Made by a program: the position numbers and the translations under genes. From the NCBI RefSeq assembly GCF_003627995.1, contig NZ_CP032707.1, positions 2,656,501 to 2,720,500 on the forward strand: a DNA stretch of 64,000 nt, read 5' to 3'. This DNA is from Brevundimonas naejangsanensis (GTDB lineage Bacteria > Pseudomonadota > Alphaproteobacteria > Caulobacterales > Caulobacteraceae). This document shows, one piece after another, positions 1 through 11,286 of the stretch (its first letter is position 1; every line of letters starts with the position of its first letter). Under the pieces are notes generated by a model, which saw only the letters and a list, made by a program, of their open reading frames with translations, was not told where the DNA came from and ran no database searches.

Positions 1-993
1 CGGGTCCGGCTCAGGGCTCTCTTGAGCGAATTGCACGGCTTCGGCGACGATGGCCTTCACCTCGTTGTCGATCGCCTTCAGCTCGTCCTCGGTCGCCTTG
101 GCGGCGGCGAGCAGCATCTTGACGTGATCGATGGGGTCGCGGGTCTTCTTGACCTCGTCCACCTCTTCCTTGGTCCGGTACTTGGCCGGGTCGGACATGG
201 AGTGGCCGCGATAGCGGTAGGTCTTGACCTCGAGGATGTAGGGGCCGCCGCCTTCGCGAGCGCGCTTCACGGCGCGGGCCGCGGCGTCGCGCACGGCCAG
301 CACGTCCATGCCGTCGACCTGCTCGCCCGGAATGCCGAAGCTGGCGCCGCGCATGTAGAGCTCGGTCGTGGACGACGAGCGTTCGATGCTCGTGCCCATG
401 GCGTACTGGTTATTCTCGATGATGTAGATGGCCGGCAGCTTCCACAGCTGGGCCATGTTGAAGCTCTCGTACACCTGACCCTGGTTCGAGGCGCCGTCGC
501 CGAAATAGACGAAGCTGACCGAGTCGTCGCCGCGGTACTTGCCCGAGAAGGCCAGGCCCGTGCCCAGCGCCACCTGGGCGCCGACGATGCCGTGGCCGCC
601 GTAGAAGCCGGTCGGCACGTCGAACATGTGCATCGAACCGCCCTTGCCGCGCGCAGAGCCCCCGACGCGGCCGGTCAGTTCGGCCATGACCTCGTTCGGG
701 TCCATGCCCGCGGCCAGCATGTGGCCGTGGTCGCGATAGCCGGTGATGATCTTGTCGTGGCCCTGCTTGACGCTTTCCTGGACCCCGACCGCCACGGCTT
801 CCTGGCCGATGTACAGGTGGCAGAAGCCCCCGATCAGCCCCATGCCGTACAGCTGGCCGGCGCGCTCTTCAAAGCGGCGGATCAGCAGCATCTCGCGATA
901 GAAACGCAGCAGGTCTTCCTTGGAAGCCTGAGGCGTGTTCGGAATTTTATCGCCCGCGCTGGGCGAGGATTTCTGAGCGGCGGCTTTCGCCAT
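1..993 (-). CDS. pdhA: Pyruvate dehydrogenase E1 component subunit alpha (3' part missing)
   Basis: Thiamine-diphosphate-dependent alpha subunit of the E1 enzyme. It decarboxylates pyruvate and passes the acetyl unit to the lipoyl domain of E2. About 331 residues are visible before the window edge removes the C-terminus. The ThDP signature begins with GDG near residue 165 and ends with the NN pair near 194. A YRYRGHSMSD stretch matches the conserved phosphorylation-loop region of E1 alpha. The ATG at 993 has a GGGAG Shine-Dalgarno just upstream. It lies downstream of the FtsB-like gene and eno in the same direction. Lipoyl synthase, encoded at 6-7 kb, makes the cofactor this complex needs. 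Confidence 0.96.
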   Translation of the reverse strand, partial: MAKAAAQKSSPSAGDKIPNTPQASKEDLLRFYREMLLIRRFEERAGQLYGMGLIGGFCHLYIGQEAVAVGVQESVKQGHDKIITGYRDHGHMLAAGMDPNEVMAELTGRVGGSARGKGGSMHMFDVPTGFYGGHGIVGAQVALGTGLAFSGKYRGDDSVSFVYFGDGASNQGQVYESFNMAQLWKLPAIYIIENNQYAMGTSIERSSSTTELYMRGASFGIPGEQVDGMDVLAVRDAAARAVKRAREGGGPYILEVKTYRYRGHSMSDPAKYRTKEEVDEVKKTRDPIDHVKMLLAAAKATEDELKAIDNEVKAIVAEAVQFAQESPEPDP

Positions 994-1107
994 CCGGCAT
1001 CTCCCGGCTTACACCCCGATTTTCAGGGACTCTTATTGTTACGGAAAGGGGCTTTAGCAGCCTTCGTTCCCGAAACGCAAAGCGGCCAGCCAGGCTGTAA
1101 CAATAGT

Positions 1108-1440
1108 TCAGGAGGTTCGCGTCGCGTCCAGGTTGTGTGCGACCGGCGTGTTCAGACGCACGACATAGTCGCGCGGGTCGGCAAAACCGATGACCGCCCT
1201 CGCCCGCTCCTCCAGCAGGTCCCTGGACAGGCTCTCGGTACGCAGATAGCGGACCCGCACCTCCAGGTCGTGGCGTTGTTCAGACAGGCGGGCCAACTGG
1301 GTCTGGCGCTCCGCCAGCAAGGCGTCCCGTTCCGCGCCGCTCAGCAGCCCGCGCTCCCCCGTCAGAGCCTGAACGCCGAGGTAGGCGATCAGGAACAGCA
1401 GAAAGAGAGACGGCAGGTAGGGCTTCATCTGCTCGGGCAC
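1108..1440 (-). CDS. ftsB: FtsB/DivIC-like septum formation initiator protein
   Basis: Short bitopic inner-membrane protein of the divisome family; FtsB bridges FtsQ and FtsL. The product is about 110 residues: a short N-terminus, one membrane segment (roughly residues 9-25), then a charged coiled-coil region rich in E, R and L. I prefer a GTG start at 1440, because AGAAGGAG lies six bases upstream. An ATG four codons later (1428) is possible, and the open frame continues upstream to 1464 without a better site. It sits between eno and pdhA on the same strand. Function rests on size, topology and context rather than a catalytic motif. Confidence 0.8.
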   Translation of the reverse strand: MPEQMKPYLPSLFLLFLIAYLGVQALTGERGLLSGAERDALLAERQTQLARLSEQRHDLEVRVRYLRTESLSRDLLEERARAVIGFADPRDYVVRLNTPVAHNLDATRTS

Positions 1441-1529
1441 GGCGGACGCTCCTTCTGAGCGCACATGAACACGGTGACCTATCAGTGAGCGAAAATGCCT
1501 AACGAACCGTAGCTTGACCGCAATTGGGA

Positions 1530-1558
1530 ACGCCGCCCCCGAGGATCGGAGGCGGCGT
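1530..1558 (-). terminator. Possible hairpin downstream of eno
   Basis: An 8-bp perfect stem (1530-1537 with 1551-1558) lies about 25 bases after the eno stop codon. There is no clear U-run on the minus strand after it, so it could be a weak or Rho-assisted terminator or an RNA 3'-end stabiliser. Confidence 0.3.
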
Positions 1559-1582
1559 CCAGCACATCTTCGTGAGTTGTGC

Positions 1583-3548
<1,966 letters not shown>

Positions 3549-3591
3549 GCGGCGTTTCCGAAACAATGAGCGTCGGAGGGGCAACGCAAAA

Positions 3592-3618
3592 ACGGCGCGC
3601 GAGAACCTCGCGCGCCGT
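3592..3618 (-). terminator. Rho-independent terminator of rpmF
   Basis: Perfect 12-bp GC-rich stem (3592-3603 with 3607-3618) and a 3-base loop. On the minus strand it is followed directly by a run of T. It lies 30 bases after the rpmF stop codon. Confidence 0.85.
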
Positions 3619-3648
3619 CAAAATCTCACATCGGACGATGTGAACGCC

Positions 3649-3831
3649 TTAGTCTTCCTTGGGCGTCAGAACCTGGCGGCCGCGGTACATGCCGGTCTTC
3701 AGGTCGACGTGGTGCGGACGACGCAGTTCGCCAGTGTCCTTGTCTTCGACATAGGTGTTGGCGCCCAGGGCGTCGTGAGCACGACGCATGTTGCGACGCG
3801 AGGGGGAAGTTTTGCGCTTCGGAACGGCCAT
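3649..3831 (-). CDS. rpmF: 50S ribosomal protein L32
   Basis: Small basic protein of the large ribosomal subunit, 60 residues. It begins [13 protein letters not shown] and continues with the NMRRAHDAL segment characteristic of L32. The frame stays open to 3930, but the conserved start is the ATG at 3831. It is monocistronic by appearance, with a strong intrinsic terminator downstream. This L32 lacks the CxxC zinc ribbon seen in some other phyla. Confidence 0.97.
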   Translation of the reverse strand: MAVPKRKTSPSRRNMRRAHDALGANTYVEDKDTGELRRPHHVDLKTGMYRGRQVLTPKED

Positions 3832-3946
3832 GTCCGTCTCAATCTCTAAGTCGGTGCGCCGGTGAGGACGCGAAAACAACAGCGGCGGCCCCCCGATTAA
3901 GAGCCGCCACGCGAGGGCGGGCTTATGCATGAAGACGCAACCGATT

Positions 3947-4510
3947 TCAAGGGTGTCCGTCGGATGACAGACGCTTGATGATCTTCGCCGGATTTCCGGC
4001 GATCACGACATCGGATGGGACATCCCTGGTCACGACGGCCCCCGCGCCGATCACGACTCGATCGCCGACCGTCACTCCGGCCAGAACGATGGCGCCGCCG
4101 CCGATCCAGACGTCGTCGCCCAGGCGAATCGGACGGGCGCTTTCCACGCCGAATCGCCGCTGCGCCGCGTCTAGCGGGTGTTCCGGCGTCAGCAACTGCA
4201 CGCCAGGCCCGCACTGGAAGTCGTCGCCGATGCGAATCTCGGCGCAATCCAGGAAGACGCTGTTGGCGTTGACGAAGGCGCGCGCGCCCAGGTGGATATT
4301 GTCGCCATAGTCGCAGAAGAAGCCGGGCATGATCGCCGCCGCGCCGTCAGTCGCGTGAACCAGGTCGTTGACCAGGAGGCGCCGCTTTTCGCGATCCGGT
4401 TCCTGATTGATTCGCATGGTCAAGCCGACCGCTCGAGCCCGACCCGCCACCAGATCCGCGTCGCCGGGATCATAGGCCAGGCCGGCCAGCATCTTCTCGC
4501 GTTCGGTCAT
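3947..4510 (-). CDS. Maltose/galactoside O-acetyltransferase family protein
   Basis: Acetyl-CoA-dependent sugar O-acetyltransferase of the Maa/NodL/LacA group with a left-handed beta-helix fold. The product is 187 residues. It starts [17 protein letters not shown], matching the Maa N-terminal segment. The C-terminal half is built of hexapeptide repeats (I-G-x-G-A-x-V and similar) and ends with the typical '[10 protein letters not shown]' strand. Its start codon overlaps the stop of the upstream flavoprotein gene by four bases (ATGA), so the two are probably translationally coupled. The acceptor sugar cannot be told from sequence. Confidence 0.88.
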   Translation of the reverse strand: MTEREKMLAGLAYDPGDADLVAGRARAVGLTMRINQEPDREKRRLLVNDLVHATDGAAAIMPGFFCDYGDNIHLGARAFVNANSVFLDCAEIRIGDDFQCGPGVQLLTPEHPLDAAQRRFGVESARPIRLGDDVWIGGGAIVLAGVTVGDRVVIGAGAVVTRDVPSDVVIAGNPAKIIKRLSSDGHP

Positions 4511-5628
4511 GCCGCCTCCAGCAGCGCGTCGGCCACGGCCTCGCCGATGGCCAGGGAACTGGTCAGGCCGGGGCTTTCGATGCCGAACAGGGCCATCAGG
4601 CCCTCCAGCCCGTGATTCGCGACGCCGTGCAGCTGGAAGTCCGGCTGGGGCTCGCCCGGTCCGTGCAGCTTGGGGCGGATGCCGGCGTAGTCGGGCGTCA
4701 GCCGCTCGACCGTGACGCCAGGCCAGAAGCGGCGGATGTAGCGGGCGAACTCCTCAGCCTTGGCCGGATCGACGGAATAGTCCTCGACCTCGACATAGGC
4801 CAGGTCGGGGCCGAACACGCCCTGCCCGCCCAGGTCCTTGCGATAGTGGGTGCCCAGCGCGCCGGGGATCGGCGGCGGATAGATCAAGCGGTTGAACGGC
4901 GCGGGGCCTGTCAGGCGGAAATAAACGCCCTTGCCCAGGTGGCGGGCCGGAATGTCGGTAACTGGATAGCCCTCGATCGCCGCCGCGACGCTTTGGGCTG
5001 ACAGGCCCGGCGCCGTGATCAGAAGGCGGCTGGTCAGGGCGGTCGCCCCCTCCCCGCCGACGCGGATCGTGAAGCCGCCCCCCGGCAGGGCCTCCGCGCC
5101 CTCGAACGGCGCCGAGGTCACGACCGAACCGCCGGCGTCCTCGATCTCGCCCTGCAAGGCCAGCATGTAGCCGTGGCTGTCGAACACTCCGCTCTCGGGC
5201 GACAGGATGGCGGCGTGGGCGTTCAACTCGGGCTCCAGCGTCCGCGCCTGGACGCCGGACAGATGCTCCAGACCCTCGACGCCGTTGGTCGTCGCCTGCT
5301 GGAAGATGGCCTCGATGCGCGGAACCTCGGCTTCTTCGGTCGCCACGACCAGTTTGCCGCACTTCCAGAAGTCGATCTTGTGGCTCTCCAGGAAGGCATA
5401 GAGGGCGCGCCGGCCCTGCACGCAGAACTGCGCCTTCAGCGAGCCCGTCGGATAGTAGAGCCCGCCGTGGATGACCTCGGAATTGCGCGAGGACACGCCC
5501 TGGCCGATGTGGGGCTCCTTCTCCAGCACCAGCACGGTCATGCCCCGCTTCGCCAGCGCCCGGCCGCAGGCCAGCCCCACAGCCCCCGCGCCCACGACCG
5601 TCGCATCGAAGTCGAAAGGCGCACCCAT
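4507..5628 (-). CDS. L-2-hydroxyglutarate oxidase-like FAD-dependent oxidoreductase
   Basis: DAO-superfamily flavoprotein of 373 residues. The Rossmann FAD-binding motif VVGAGAVGLACGRALAKRG is at residues 11-29, followed by the acidic residue at the end of beta-2 (VLEKE). The segments SRNSEVIHGGLYY and GVFDSHGYM match the L-2-hydroxyglutarate dehydrogenase/oxidase (LhgO/YgaF) group rather than glycerol-3-phosphate dehydrogenase. The likely role is oxidation of L-2-hydroxyglutarate, a metabolic by-product, to 2-oxoglutarate; substrate assignment is by family. It lies four bases downstream of ratA and overlaps the acetyltransferase gene, so lipA-ratA-this gene-maa look like one unit. Confidence 0.85.
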   Translation of the reverse strand: MGAPFDFDATVVGAGAVGLACGRALAKRGMTVLVLEKEPHIGQGVSSRNSEVIHGGLYYPTGSLKAQFCVQGRRALYAFLESHKIDFWKCGKLVVATEEAEVPRIEAIFQQATTNGVEGLEHLSGVQARTLEPELNAHAAILSPESGVFDSHGYMLALQGEIEDAGGSVVTSAPFEGAEALPGGGFTIRVGGEGATALTSRLLITAPGLSAQSVAAAIEGYPVTDIPARHLGKGVYFRLTGPAPFNRLIYPPPIPGALGTHYRKDLGGQGVFGPDLAYVEVEDYSVDPAKAEEFARYIRRFWPGVTVERLTPDYAGIRPKLHGPGEPQPDFQLHGVANHGLEGLMALFGIESPGLTSSLAIGEAVADALLEAA

Positions 5629-5632
5629 GGTC

Positions 5633-6085
5633 CTACCTCTTGCCGTAGAGGGCCTTGGCCCGGCCCTCGAAACACTGGATCAGCTTGTCGACCGCCCGGT
5701 CGAAATTCGCCTGCAGCATCATGTCCAGCATGCGCGACTTGAAGGCGAAGTCGATCATGAATTCCAGCCGCGTCCCTTCAGGGTGCGGGTGAAACTCCCA
5801 GCGGTTCTTCAGGTGCTTGAACGGACCGCGGATCAGGCCGACCTCGACCTTGGGCGCGTGGACGTCGTGACGCACCCAGGTCGCGAACTTCTCGGTCAGG
5901 AAGGCGAAACCGACCCCGGCCTCGGCGTCCAGCAGGCGCACGCCCGGCGCCTCCTCCCGCAGGTTCCAGACGCGCATGGCGGTGATCCACGGCACGAACT
6001 CGGGATAGGCGCGCACGTCCGCCACCAGGGCGGCGAGCTGTTCCGGCGCATAGGGCAGAATGCGCGTTACGCGATGGAGGGCCAA
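5633..6085 (-). CDS. ratA: RatA/Coq10 family START-like protein
   Basis: Single START/SRPBCC domain of 150 residues. In mitochondria and many bacteria this family (Coq10) binds ubiquinone and supports respiration. The E. coli homologue RatA was described as an inhibitor of ribosome subunit association. The N-terminus (TRILPYAPEQLAALVADVRAYPEFVPW, in pieces) and the C-terminal 'RSRMLDMMLQ' helix are typical. The start is a TTG at 6085, four bases after the lipA stop; no better start fits the family N-terminus. A lipA-ratA pairing is common in alphaproteobacteria. Confidence 0.88.
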   Translation of the reverse strand: MALHRVTRILPYAPEQLAALVADVRAYPEFVPWITAMRVWNLREEAPGVRLLDAEAGVGFAFLTEKFATWVRHDVHAPKVEVGLIRGPFKHLKNRWEFHPHPEGTRLEFMIDFAFKSRMLDMMLQANFDRAVDKLIQCFEGRAKALYGKR

Positions 6086-6089
6086 AGGA

Positions 6090-7064
6090 TCAGCGGCCGT
6101 TCCGGGACGACAGCTGAGCCTCGCGCGCCGCCTTCAACCGGGCGAAGTCGTCGCCCGCGTGGTGCGACGAACGCGTCAGCGGCGAGGACGACACCATCAG
6201 GAAGCCCTTGGCCCGCGCGATCGCCTCATAAGCCTTGAACTCTTCAGGCGTGACGAAGCGGTCGATCGGGGCGTGCTTGCGCGTCGGCTGGAGGTATTGG
6301 CCGATGGTGATGAAGTCGACGCCCGCGGAGCGCATGTCGTCCATCACCTGCATGACCTCTTCCTTGGTCTCGCCCAGGCCGACCATGATGCCCGACTTGG
6401 TGAACTGGTTCGGGTCGCGCTCCTTGACCATCTGCAGCAGGCGCAGCGAGTGGAAGTAGCGGGCGCCCGGCCGGATCTTCAGATAGAGGCGCGGAACGGT
6501 CTCGAGGTTGTGATTGAAGACGTCGGGCCTGGCGTCGATCATCACCTCGGCCGCGCCGTCCTTGCGCAGGAAGTCGGGCGTCAGGATCTCGATGGTGGTG
6601 TTCGGCGCCTGCACGCGGATCTGGCGCACCACTTCAGCGAAGTGGGCGGCGCCGCCGTCCGACACGTCATCGCGGTCCACCGAGGTGATGACGACGTGGT
6701 TCAGGCCCATCTGGGCCACGGCCAGACCGACCTTGCCAGGTTCTTCCGGGTCCAGCGGCTGCGGCAAGCCGGTCTTCACGTTGCAGAAGGCGCAGGCCCG
6801 CGTGCAGGTGTCGCCCATGATCATCAGGGTGGCGTGCTTCTGGCTCCAGCACTCGCCGATGTTCGGGCACGCCGCCTCTTCGCAAACCGTGACCAAGCCC
6901 TTGGAGCGCACGATTTCCTTGGTGGCGTTATACTGGCCCGAGCCGGGCGCCTTGACGCGCAGCCAGTCAGGTTTCTTCAGAACAACCGAATCCGGCCGGT
7001 TCTGCTTTTCCGGGTGACGAAGCTCGGACGGCTTCTTCTGCAGGGTGTCGATCAGCGTGACCAT
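6090..7064 (-). CDS. lipA: Lipoyl synthase
   Basis: Radical-SAM enzyme that inserts two sulfur atoms into octanoyl groups on E2 and H proteins. The product is 324 residues. The auxiliary-cluster motif [13 protein letters not shown] is followed by the radical-SAM motif CTRACAFC (CxxxCxxC). The C-terminal [15 protein letters not shown] carries the conserved serine that ligates the auxiliary cluster (RSSYHA in many homologues). It is the first gene of a leftward unit with ratA. The 199 bases upstream (7065-7263) are shared with the divergent acyl-activating gene; I saw no clear regulatory motif there. Confidence 0.97.
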   Translation of the reverse strand: MVTLIDTLQKKPSELRHPEKQNRPDSVVLKKPDWLRVKAPGSGQYNATKEIVRSKGLVTVCEEAACPNIGECWSQKHATLMIMGDTCTRACAFCNVKTGLPQPLDPEEPGKVGLAVAQMGLNHVVITSVDRDDVSDGGAAHFAEVVRQIRVQAPNTTIEILTPDFLRKDGAAEVMIDARPDVFNHNLETVPRLYLKIRPGARYFHSLRLLQMVKERDPNQFTKSGIMVGLGETKEEVMQVMDDMRSAGVDFITIGQYLQPTRKHAPIDRFVTPEEFKAYEAIARAKGFLMVSSSPLTRSSHHAGDDFARLKAAREAQLSSRNGR

Positions 7065-7263
7065 CGCCGGCGGTCTGGCTCCTGTTTCTGACGGCGGTAT
7101 GTCGGACTTCCGGCCTTCAAACGCAAGGCACAGTCGGTTTCAGTCCGACAGCGGAACGGTCTCACGCGACGTTACGCATCTTTTCAAGGCGACCTTACGT
7201 CACTAGGTTCCGGCCTCCGGTAACCGAGAGAGCCGCTTCAGAGCTCTCCGAAGGAGGACGTGC

Positions 7264-8823
7264 TTGCTGCGGGCAGCCCTGGACCCCAAGGTCTATGATG
7301 AGACTTTGTTCGACGCGCTGATCGATGCGCGCGCCCGCTACGGCGACAAGGAGATTCTGGAGGACCAGGATCGCCACCCCCTGACCTATACCGGCCTGAT
7401 CCGGGCCGCCTTCGTCCTGGGCCGCAAGATCGCGCGCCTGACCCAGCCGGGCGAGCGCGTCGGCGTGCTGCTGCCGTCCAGCGCGGGCGTGGTGGTGACC
7501 TTCTTCGCCCTGCACGCCTTCGGCCGCGTGCCGGTCATGCTGAACTTCACCTCGGGCGAGGCCAATCTGAAGGCGGCGCTGAAGACCGCCGGCGTGAAGA
7601 AGATCCTGTCGGCCAAGCGCTTCACTGCCCAGGCCAAGCTGGACGACCTGATGGAGGCCCTGGGCGACGTCGCCGAGGTCATCTGGCTGGACGACATCCG
7701 CAAGACCATCGGCCTGGCCGACAAGCTGTACGGCCTCAGCGCCGGGATGGCGCCCAAGCGGTTCCGCGTGAAGACCGCCCCGGATGCGGCGGGCGTGGTC
7801 CTGTTCACCTCGGGCAGCTTCGGCGCGCCCAAGGGCGTGGTGCTCAGCCAGAAGAACCTGGTCGCCAACGCGCGCCAGGTCGCGGCCCACATCGACCTGG
7901 ACCCCGACTGGGTCATGTTCAACCCGCTGCCGACCTTCCACTGCTTCGGCCTGACAGGCGGGGTCATCCTGCCGCTGCTGCAGGGGCTGAAGGCATTTGA
8001 ATACCCCTCGCCGCTGCACGCCAAGCAGATCACCGACCTGCTGCCCCAGGTGAATGCATCCATCCTGTTCGCCACGGACACCTTCCTGAATCAGTACGCC
8101 CGTGTGGCCGAGCCGGGCGACTTCGCCACCTTGAAGTTCGCTGTGGCGGGGGCCGAGAAGGTGCGCGAAGAGACCCGCGCCGCCTTCGACGCCAAGTTCG
8201 GCGGCCTGGCCCTGCTGGAAGGCTATGGCGCGACCGAGGCGGCGCCCGTGGTGGCGGTGAACCATCCCGACCGCAACCGGCCCGGCACGGTGGGCCAGAT
8301 CCTGCCGGGCATGGAATACCGGATCGAGCCGGTCGAGGGCATCGAGGTCGGCGGCCGTCTGTTCCTGCGCGGACCGAACGTGATGGAAGGCTACATCGCG
8401 CCGAACGATCCCGACAATCTGGAGCCCCTGGCCGACGGCTGGCACGACACGGGCGACATCGTCGACATCGATTCCGAGGGCTACATCACCATCCTGGGCC
8501 GGGCGAAACGCTTCGCCAAGATCGGCGGCGAGATGGTGTCCCTGACGGCGGTCGAGGGCATGGCCGGCGCGGTCTGGCCGACCGGACATCACGCCGTTGT
8601 CGCCGTGCCGGACAGCAAGAAGGGCGAGCGCCTGGTCCTGGTCACCGACGCTGTCGACGCCGAGGCCGCCCGGCTGTCCGAATGGGCCCGCGACAATGGC
8701 GCGCCCGAGCTGGCCGTGCCGCGCCGGATCGTCAAAATTCCGGCCATCCCCGTGCTGGGCACAGGCAAGACCGACTATGTCGCCATTCAGAAGATGGTCG
8801 AGGACGAATTGAGGGCGGCCTGA
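7264..8823 (+). CDS. AMP-binding acyl-activating enzyme (Aas-like acyl-CoA/acyl-ACP synthetase)
   Basis: ANL-superfamily ligase of 519 residues that adenylates a carboxylic acid, most likely a fatty acid. The P-loop is LFTSGSFGAPKGV near residue 180 (usual T-S-G-[ST]-[ST]-G-x-P-K). The motif GYGATEAAPV is near 321, and the hinge/TGD segment GWHDTGDIVDI and the LGRAKRFAKIGGE motif are near 395-425. The closest recognisable relative is the C-terminal ligase half of the bifunctional Aas protein, without its acyltransferase half. The start is TTG, supported by a perfect AAGGAGG six bases upstream (7251-7257). The substrate is inferred. Confidence 0.85.
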   Translation: MLRAALDPKVYDETLFDALIDARARYGDKEILEDQDRHPLTYTGLIRAAFVLGRKIARLTQPGERVGVLLPSSAGVVVTFFALHAFGRVPVMLNFTSGEANLKAALKTAGVKKILSAKRFTAQAKLDDLMEALGDVAEVIWLDDIRKTIGLADKLYGLSAGMAPKRFRVKTAPDAAGVVLFTSGSFGAPKGVVLSQKNLVANARQVAAHIDLDPDWVMFNPLPTFHCFGLTGGVILPLLQGLKAFEYPSPLHAKQITDLLPQVNASILFATDTFLNQYARVAEPGDFATLKFAVAGAEKVREETRAAFDAKFGGLALLEGYGATEAAPVVAVNHPDRNRPGTVGQILPGMEYRIEPVEGIEVGGRLFLRGPNVMEGYIAPNDPDNLEPLADGWHDTGDIVDIDSEGYITILGRAKRFAKIGGEMVSLTAVEGMAGAVWPTGHHAVVAVPDSKKGERLVLVTDAVDAEAARLSEWARDNGAPELAVPRRIVKIPAIPVLGTGKTDYVAIQKMVEDELRAA

Positions 8824-8921
8824 TCGCGATAATGGTGCAAGGAGCGGCTTGCCGTTCGTCGAGCTTGGCATAACCTCCGCAAGATCGCCCTCGTCCGGGG
8901 GCGTTGGAACGAGGAGACGAC

Positions 8922-9332
8922 ATGGCCCGATCGACATCCCTTTCCGCCTGGGAACCGCACCTTCTCAGCATCCTGCGCATTGTCGCAGGGCTCCTGATCC
9001 TGCAGCACGGCGCGCAAAAGATTCTGGGCTTTCCGCCGGGCGGGTCCGGCGGCGGGGTGGACCTTTCGACGCTCGCGGGGTGGTCAGGCCCGATTGAACT
9101 GATCGGCGGCGTCTTGATCGTGATCGGCCTGTTCACCCGTCAGGCGGCCTTCGTCCTGTCGGGCTTCACCGCCGTGGCCTACTGGACGGTCCACGCGCCG
9201 CAAAGCCCCTACCCCATCAACAACGGCGGGGAGCTGGCGGTCCTCTACTGCTTCGTCTTCCTGTATCTGGTCTTCGCCGGACCGGGGCCGTGGTCTCTCG
9301 ACAGCGCCTTGCGCGGCGGTCGGCGCCGCTGA
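8922..9332 (+). CDS. DoxX family membrane protein
   Basis: Small integral membrane protein of 136 residues with four predicted hydrophobic helices. The N-terminal 'LLSILRIVAGLLILQHGAQKI' pattern and the 'LIGGVLIVIGLFTRQAA' second helix are characteristic of DoxX/YphA proteins. Members have been linked to redox or thiol stress, but no catalytic role is established. The ATG at 8922 has GAGGAG eight bases upstream, which decides it over the TTG at 8904. It follows the acyl-activating gene by about 100 bases. Confidence 0.85.
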   Translation: MARSTSLSAWEPHLLSILRIVAGLLILQHGAQKILGFPPGGSGGGVDLSTLAGWSGPIELIGGVLIVIGLFTRQAAFVLSGFTAVAYWTVHAPQSPYPINNGGELAVLYCFVFLYLVFAGPGPWSLDSALRGGRRR

Positions 9333-9354
9333 TGCGCGCGACGCGGCGTTCGGA

Positions 9355-10110
9355 TCAGCCGATCCGGACGCCCGTCATCGAGATCGAGCCGCCCTCGATC
9401 ACATCGTTGAAGAAGCGCAAGGCCTCGCCCGGCGCCTGCTGGGCGGCGACATAGAGCAGCGGCAGATAGTGCTCGTCCGTGGGTACGCTGAGCTGCGCCT
9501 GTTCGGCCAGGTGAACCCAGTCGATCAGGGCCTCGTGGTCGCCCGCCGTGAAGGCGCGCTTGACCGCCTCGTTGAAATCGATGGCCCAGTCGTAAGGCTC
9601 GCCGCCCGCCCGCTTCCACGTGCGCAGATTGTGCACGAAGTCGCCCGACCCGGCGACGACCACGCCCTCGTCCCGCAGCGGGCGCAGCCGCTGGGCCAGT
9701 TCGTAGTGTCCGCGCGCGTCGATGGTGCGGTCCAGCGACAGCTGCACCACGGGCACGTCGGCGTCCGGCCAGACATGGGCCAGGACGGACCATGTCCCAT
9801 GGTCCAGTCCCCATTGGGTCGTCTGAACCGCGCCGGTCAGCTCCGCGACCCGGGCCGCCAGCGAAGGCGATCCGGGCGCGGGATACTGCATGGCGTGAAG
9901 TTCCGGCGGGAAGCCTCCGAAATCATGGATGGTTTCCGGCCGGTCTTGCGCCGTCACGCCCAGCCCGCGCGTCTCCCAGTGGGCCGAGACCATGACAACG
10001 CCCTTGGGCTTGCCGATCTCCTCCCCCAGCGCGCGCCAGGCGTCCGCGAAAGGACCGCCCAGGGCGTTCATGGGAGAGCCGTGGCCAAAGAAAATAGCGG
10101 GCTGGCGCAT
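9355..10110 (-). CDS. 4,5-DOPA dioxygenase extradiol-like protein (LigB family, YgiD-like)
   Basis: Zn/Fe-dependent class III extradiol dioxygenase fold, 251 residues. The N-terminal FFGHGSPMNAL carries the first metal-binding histidine, SAHWET and LDHGTWSVL carry further conserved histidines, and GSGDFVHNLRTW carries the conserved C-terminal histidine. Plant homologues open the DOPA ring; bacterial YgiD acts on catechols, but the true substrate here is unknown. It starts four bases after the stop of wrbA, so wrbA and this gene are probably co-transcribed. Convergent with doxX. Confidence 0.88.
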   Translation of the reverse strand: MRQPAIFFGHGSPMNALGGPFADAWRALGEEIGKPKGVVMVSAHWETRGLGVTAQDRPETIHDFGGFPPELHAMQYPAPGSPSLAARVAELTGAVQTTQWGLDHGTWSVLAHVWPDADVPVVQLSLDRTIDARGHYELAQRLRPLRDEGVVVAGSGDFVHNLRTWKRAGGEPYDWAIDFNEAVKRAFTAGDHEALIDWVHLAEQAQLSVPTDEHYLPLLYVAAQQAPGEALRFFNDVIEGGSISMTGVRIG

Positions 10111-10114
10111 GAGT

Positions 10115-10717
10115 TTAACCGTGCAGCTTCTTCGCGATTTCCGCGATATGTTTGCCCTGGAAACGGGCGCCGTCCAGCTCGTTCTCGCTGGGCATGCGCG
10201 AGCCGTCGCCCTTGGTCAGGGTCGTGGCGCCGTACGGCGTGCCGCCGGTGATCTCGTCCATGGTCATCTGACCCGCGAAGGAATACGGTAGGCCGACCAC
10301 CACCATGCCCTGGTGCATGAAGTAGTTGTGCAGGCCGCCGAAGGTCGTCTCCTGGCCGCCGTGCTGCGTGGCCGAGGCGCTGAAGGCGCCGCCGACCTTG
10401 CCGATCAGCTTGCCCTGAGCCCACAGGCCGCCCGTCTGGTCGAGGAAGGCGCGCATCTGCGAAGCCGCCGTGCCGAAGCGGGTGCCGGCGCCGATGATGA
10501 TGGCGTCATAGTCGGCCAGTTCGGCCACGGTCGCGATCGGCGCGGCCTGATCCATCTTGTAGCCCGAGTTGCGCGCCAGCTCTTCCGGCACGGTCTCCGG
10601 AACACGCTTGATGTCCACCACGGCTCCTTCGACCTGGCGCGCGCCCTCGGCGACGGCTTCGGCCATCGTTTCGATGTGGCCATAGGTCGAGTGATACAGG
10701 ACGAGAATCTTGGGCAT
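10115..10717 (-). CDS. wrbA: NAD(P)H:quinone oxidoreductase WrbA
   Basis: Flavodoxin-like FMN protein of 200 residues that reduces quinones by two electrons. The N-terminal phosphate-binding loop is [20 protein letters not shown]. The segment [31 protein letters not shown] matches WrbA closely, as does [20 protein letters not shown] (pieces quoted). The ATG at 10717 has GGAG five bases upstream. Upstream extension to 10747 was rejected because it lies outside the family start. It probably forms a two-gene unit with the dioxygenase-like gene, both acting on aromatic or quinone chemistry. Confidence 0.95.
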   Translation of the reverse strand: MPKILVLYHSTYGHIETMAEAVAEGARQVEGAVVDIKRVPETVPEELARNSGYKMDQAAPIATVAELADYDAIIIGAGTRFGTAASQMRAFLDQTGGLWAQGKLIGKVGGAFSASATQHGGQETTFGGLHNYFMHQGMVVVGLPYSFAGQMTMDEITGGTPYGATTLTKGDGSRMPSENELDGARFQGKHIAEIAKKLHG

Positions 10718-10806
10718 GGACGCTCCGGCAAATCTGAATCGATGCATACAGCAACTGCATCAGTGTCAGATTTAGCGTCATGTTGCAGCGCCGCAAGCCC
10801 TCTATG

Positions 10807-11286
10807 TCAATTTTCTGAACTATTCGCCAGCGGGCAGACCCGCTCATAGAAAGCGTGGTCCGCTGGCGCGGCGGCCCCGCGCATCAACAGAAACCGATGC
10901 TCGACCACCATGGCCTGCTGCTCGATGTTCAGCTCAAGCCACTCGCAGCGCTCGTCGATCGAATAGACATAGGCGCCTGGGCCGTCCCCCGCCTTCAGCT
11001 TGCCGGTCAACAGATTGACCCCGTTCTGCGCCTGCCAGACATGAACCAGTTCATGAATGAATACCGCCTGAACCCTTAGCGGCGCCTGCGCCAGATCCGG
11101 CGGCAATGTCGCTCTGGGCCAGATGATCCAGTCGCGTCCGAACCAGCGCCCCGGCACGAAGGCCCGGTTGAACGGCCACGGCGCGCCGAGGAAGCGGATG
11201 TCGTCCAGCCGCAGGTCGCACCCGAACACCTCGCGCGCCAGCGTCGCCTCGGCCTGGGTCAGCGCCCGGATCACCGCCCGACCCAT
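10807..11286 (-). CDS. Putative zinc metallopeptidase with HExxH motif, unknown function
   Basis: Product of about 159 residues. A single clear motif, FIHELVHVWQAQ, carries HELVH, the gluzincin-type HExxH zinc site, near residues 73-77. This arrangement resembles the DUF4157-like proteins sometimes labelled 'vgr related protein' in Caulobacterales. No signal peptide is visible. The ATG at 11286 lies inside the end of the preceding M15 peptidase gene (16-base overlap), so the two are likely coupled and may both act on the cell wall. That functional link is inference. Confidence 0.7.
   Translation of the reverse strand: MGRAVIRALTQAEATLAREVFGCDLRLDDIRFLGAPWPFNRAFVPGRWFGRDWIIWPRATLPPDLAQAPLRVQAVFIHELVHVWQAQNGVNLLTGKLKAGDGPGAYVYSIDERCEWLELNIEQQAMVVEHRFLLMRGAAAPADHAFYERVCPLANSSEN

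Noticed and set aside
22..1458. Long open frame on the plus strand (478 codons)
   Set aside because: Antisense to pdhA and the ftsB-like gene; composition is that of a GC-rich mirror frame (H, V, L, G, R, D) and no domain is recognisable.
7195..8937. 580-codon minus-strand frame
   Set aside because: Mirror of the acyl-activating enzyme gene, which has a clear ribosome site and motifs.
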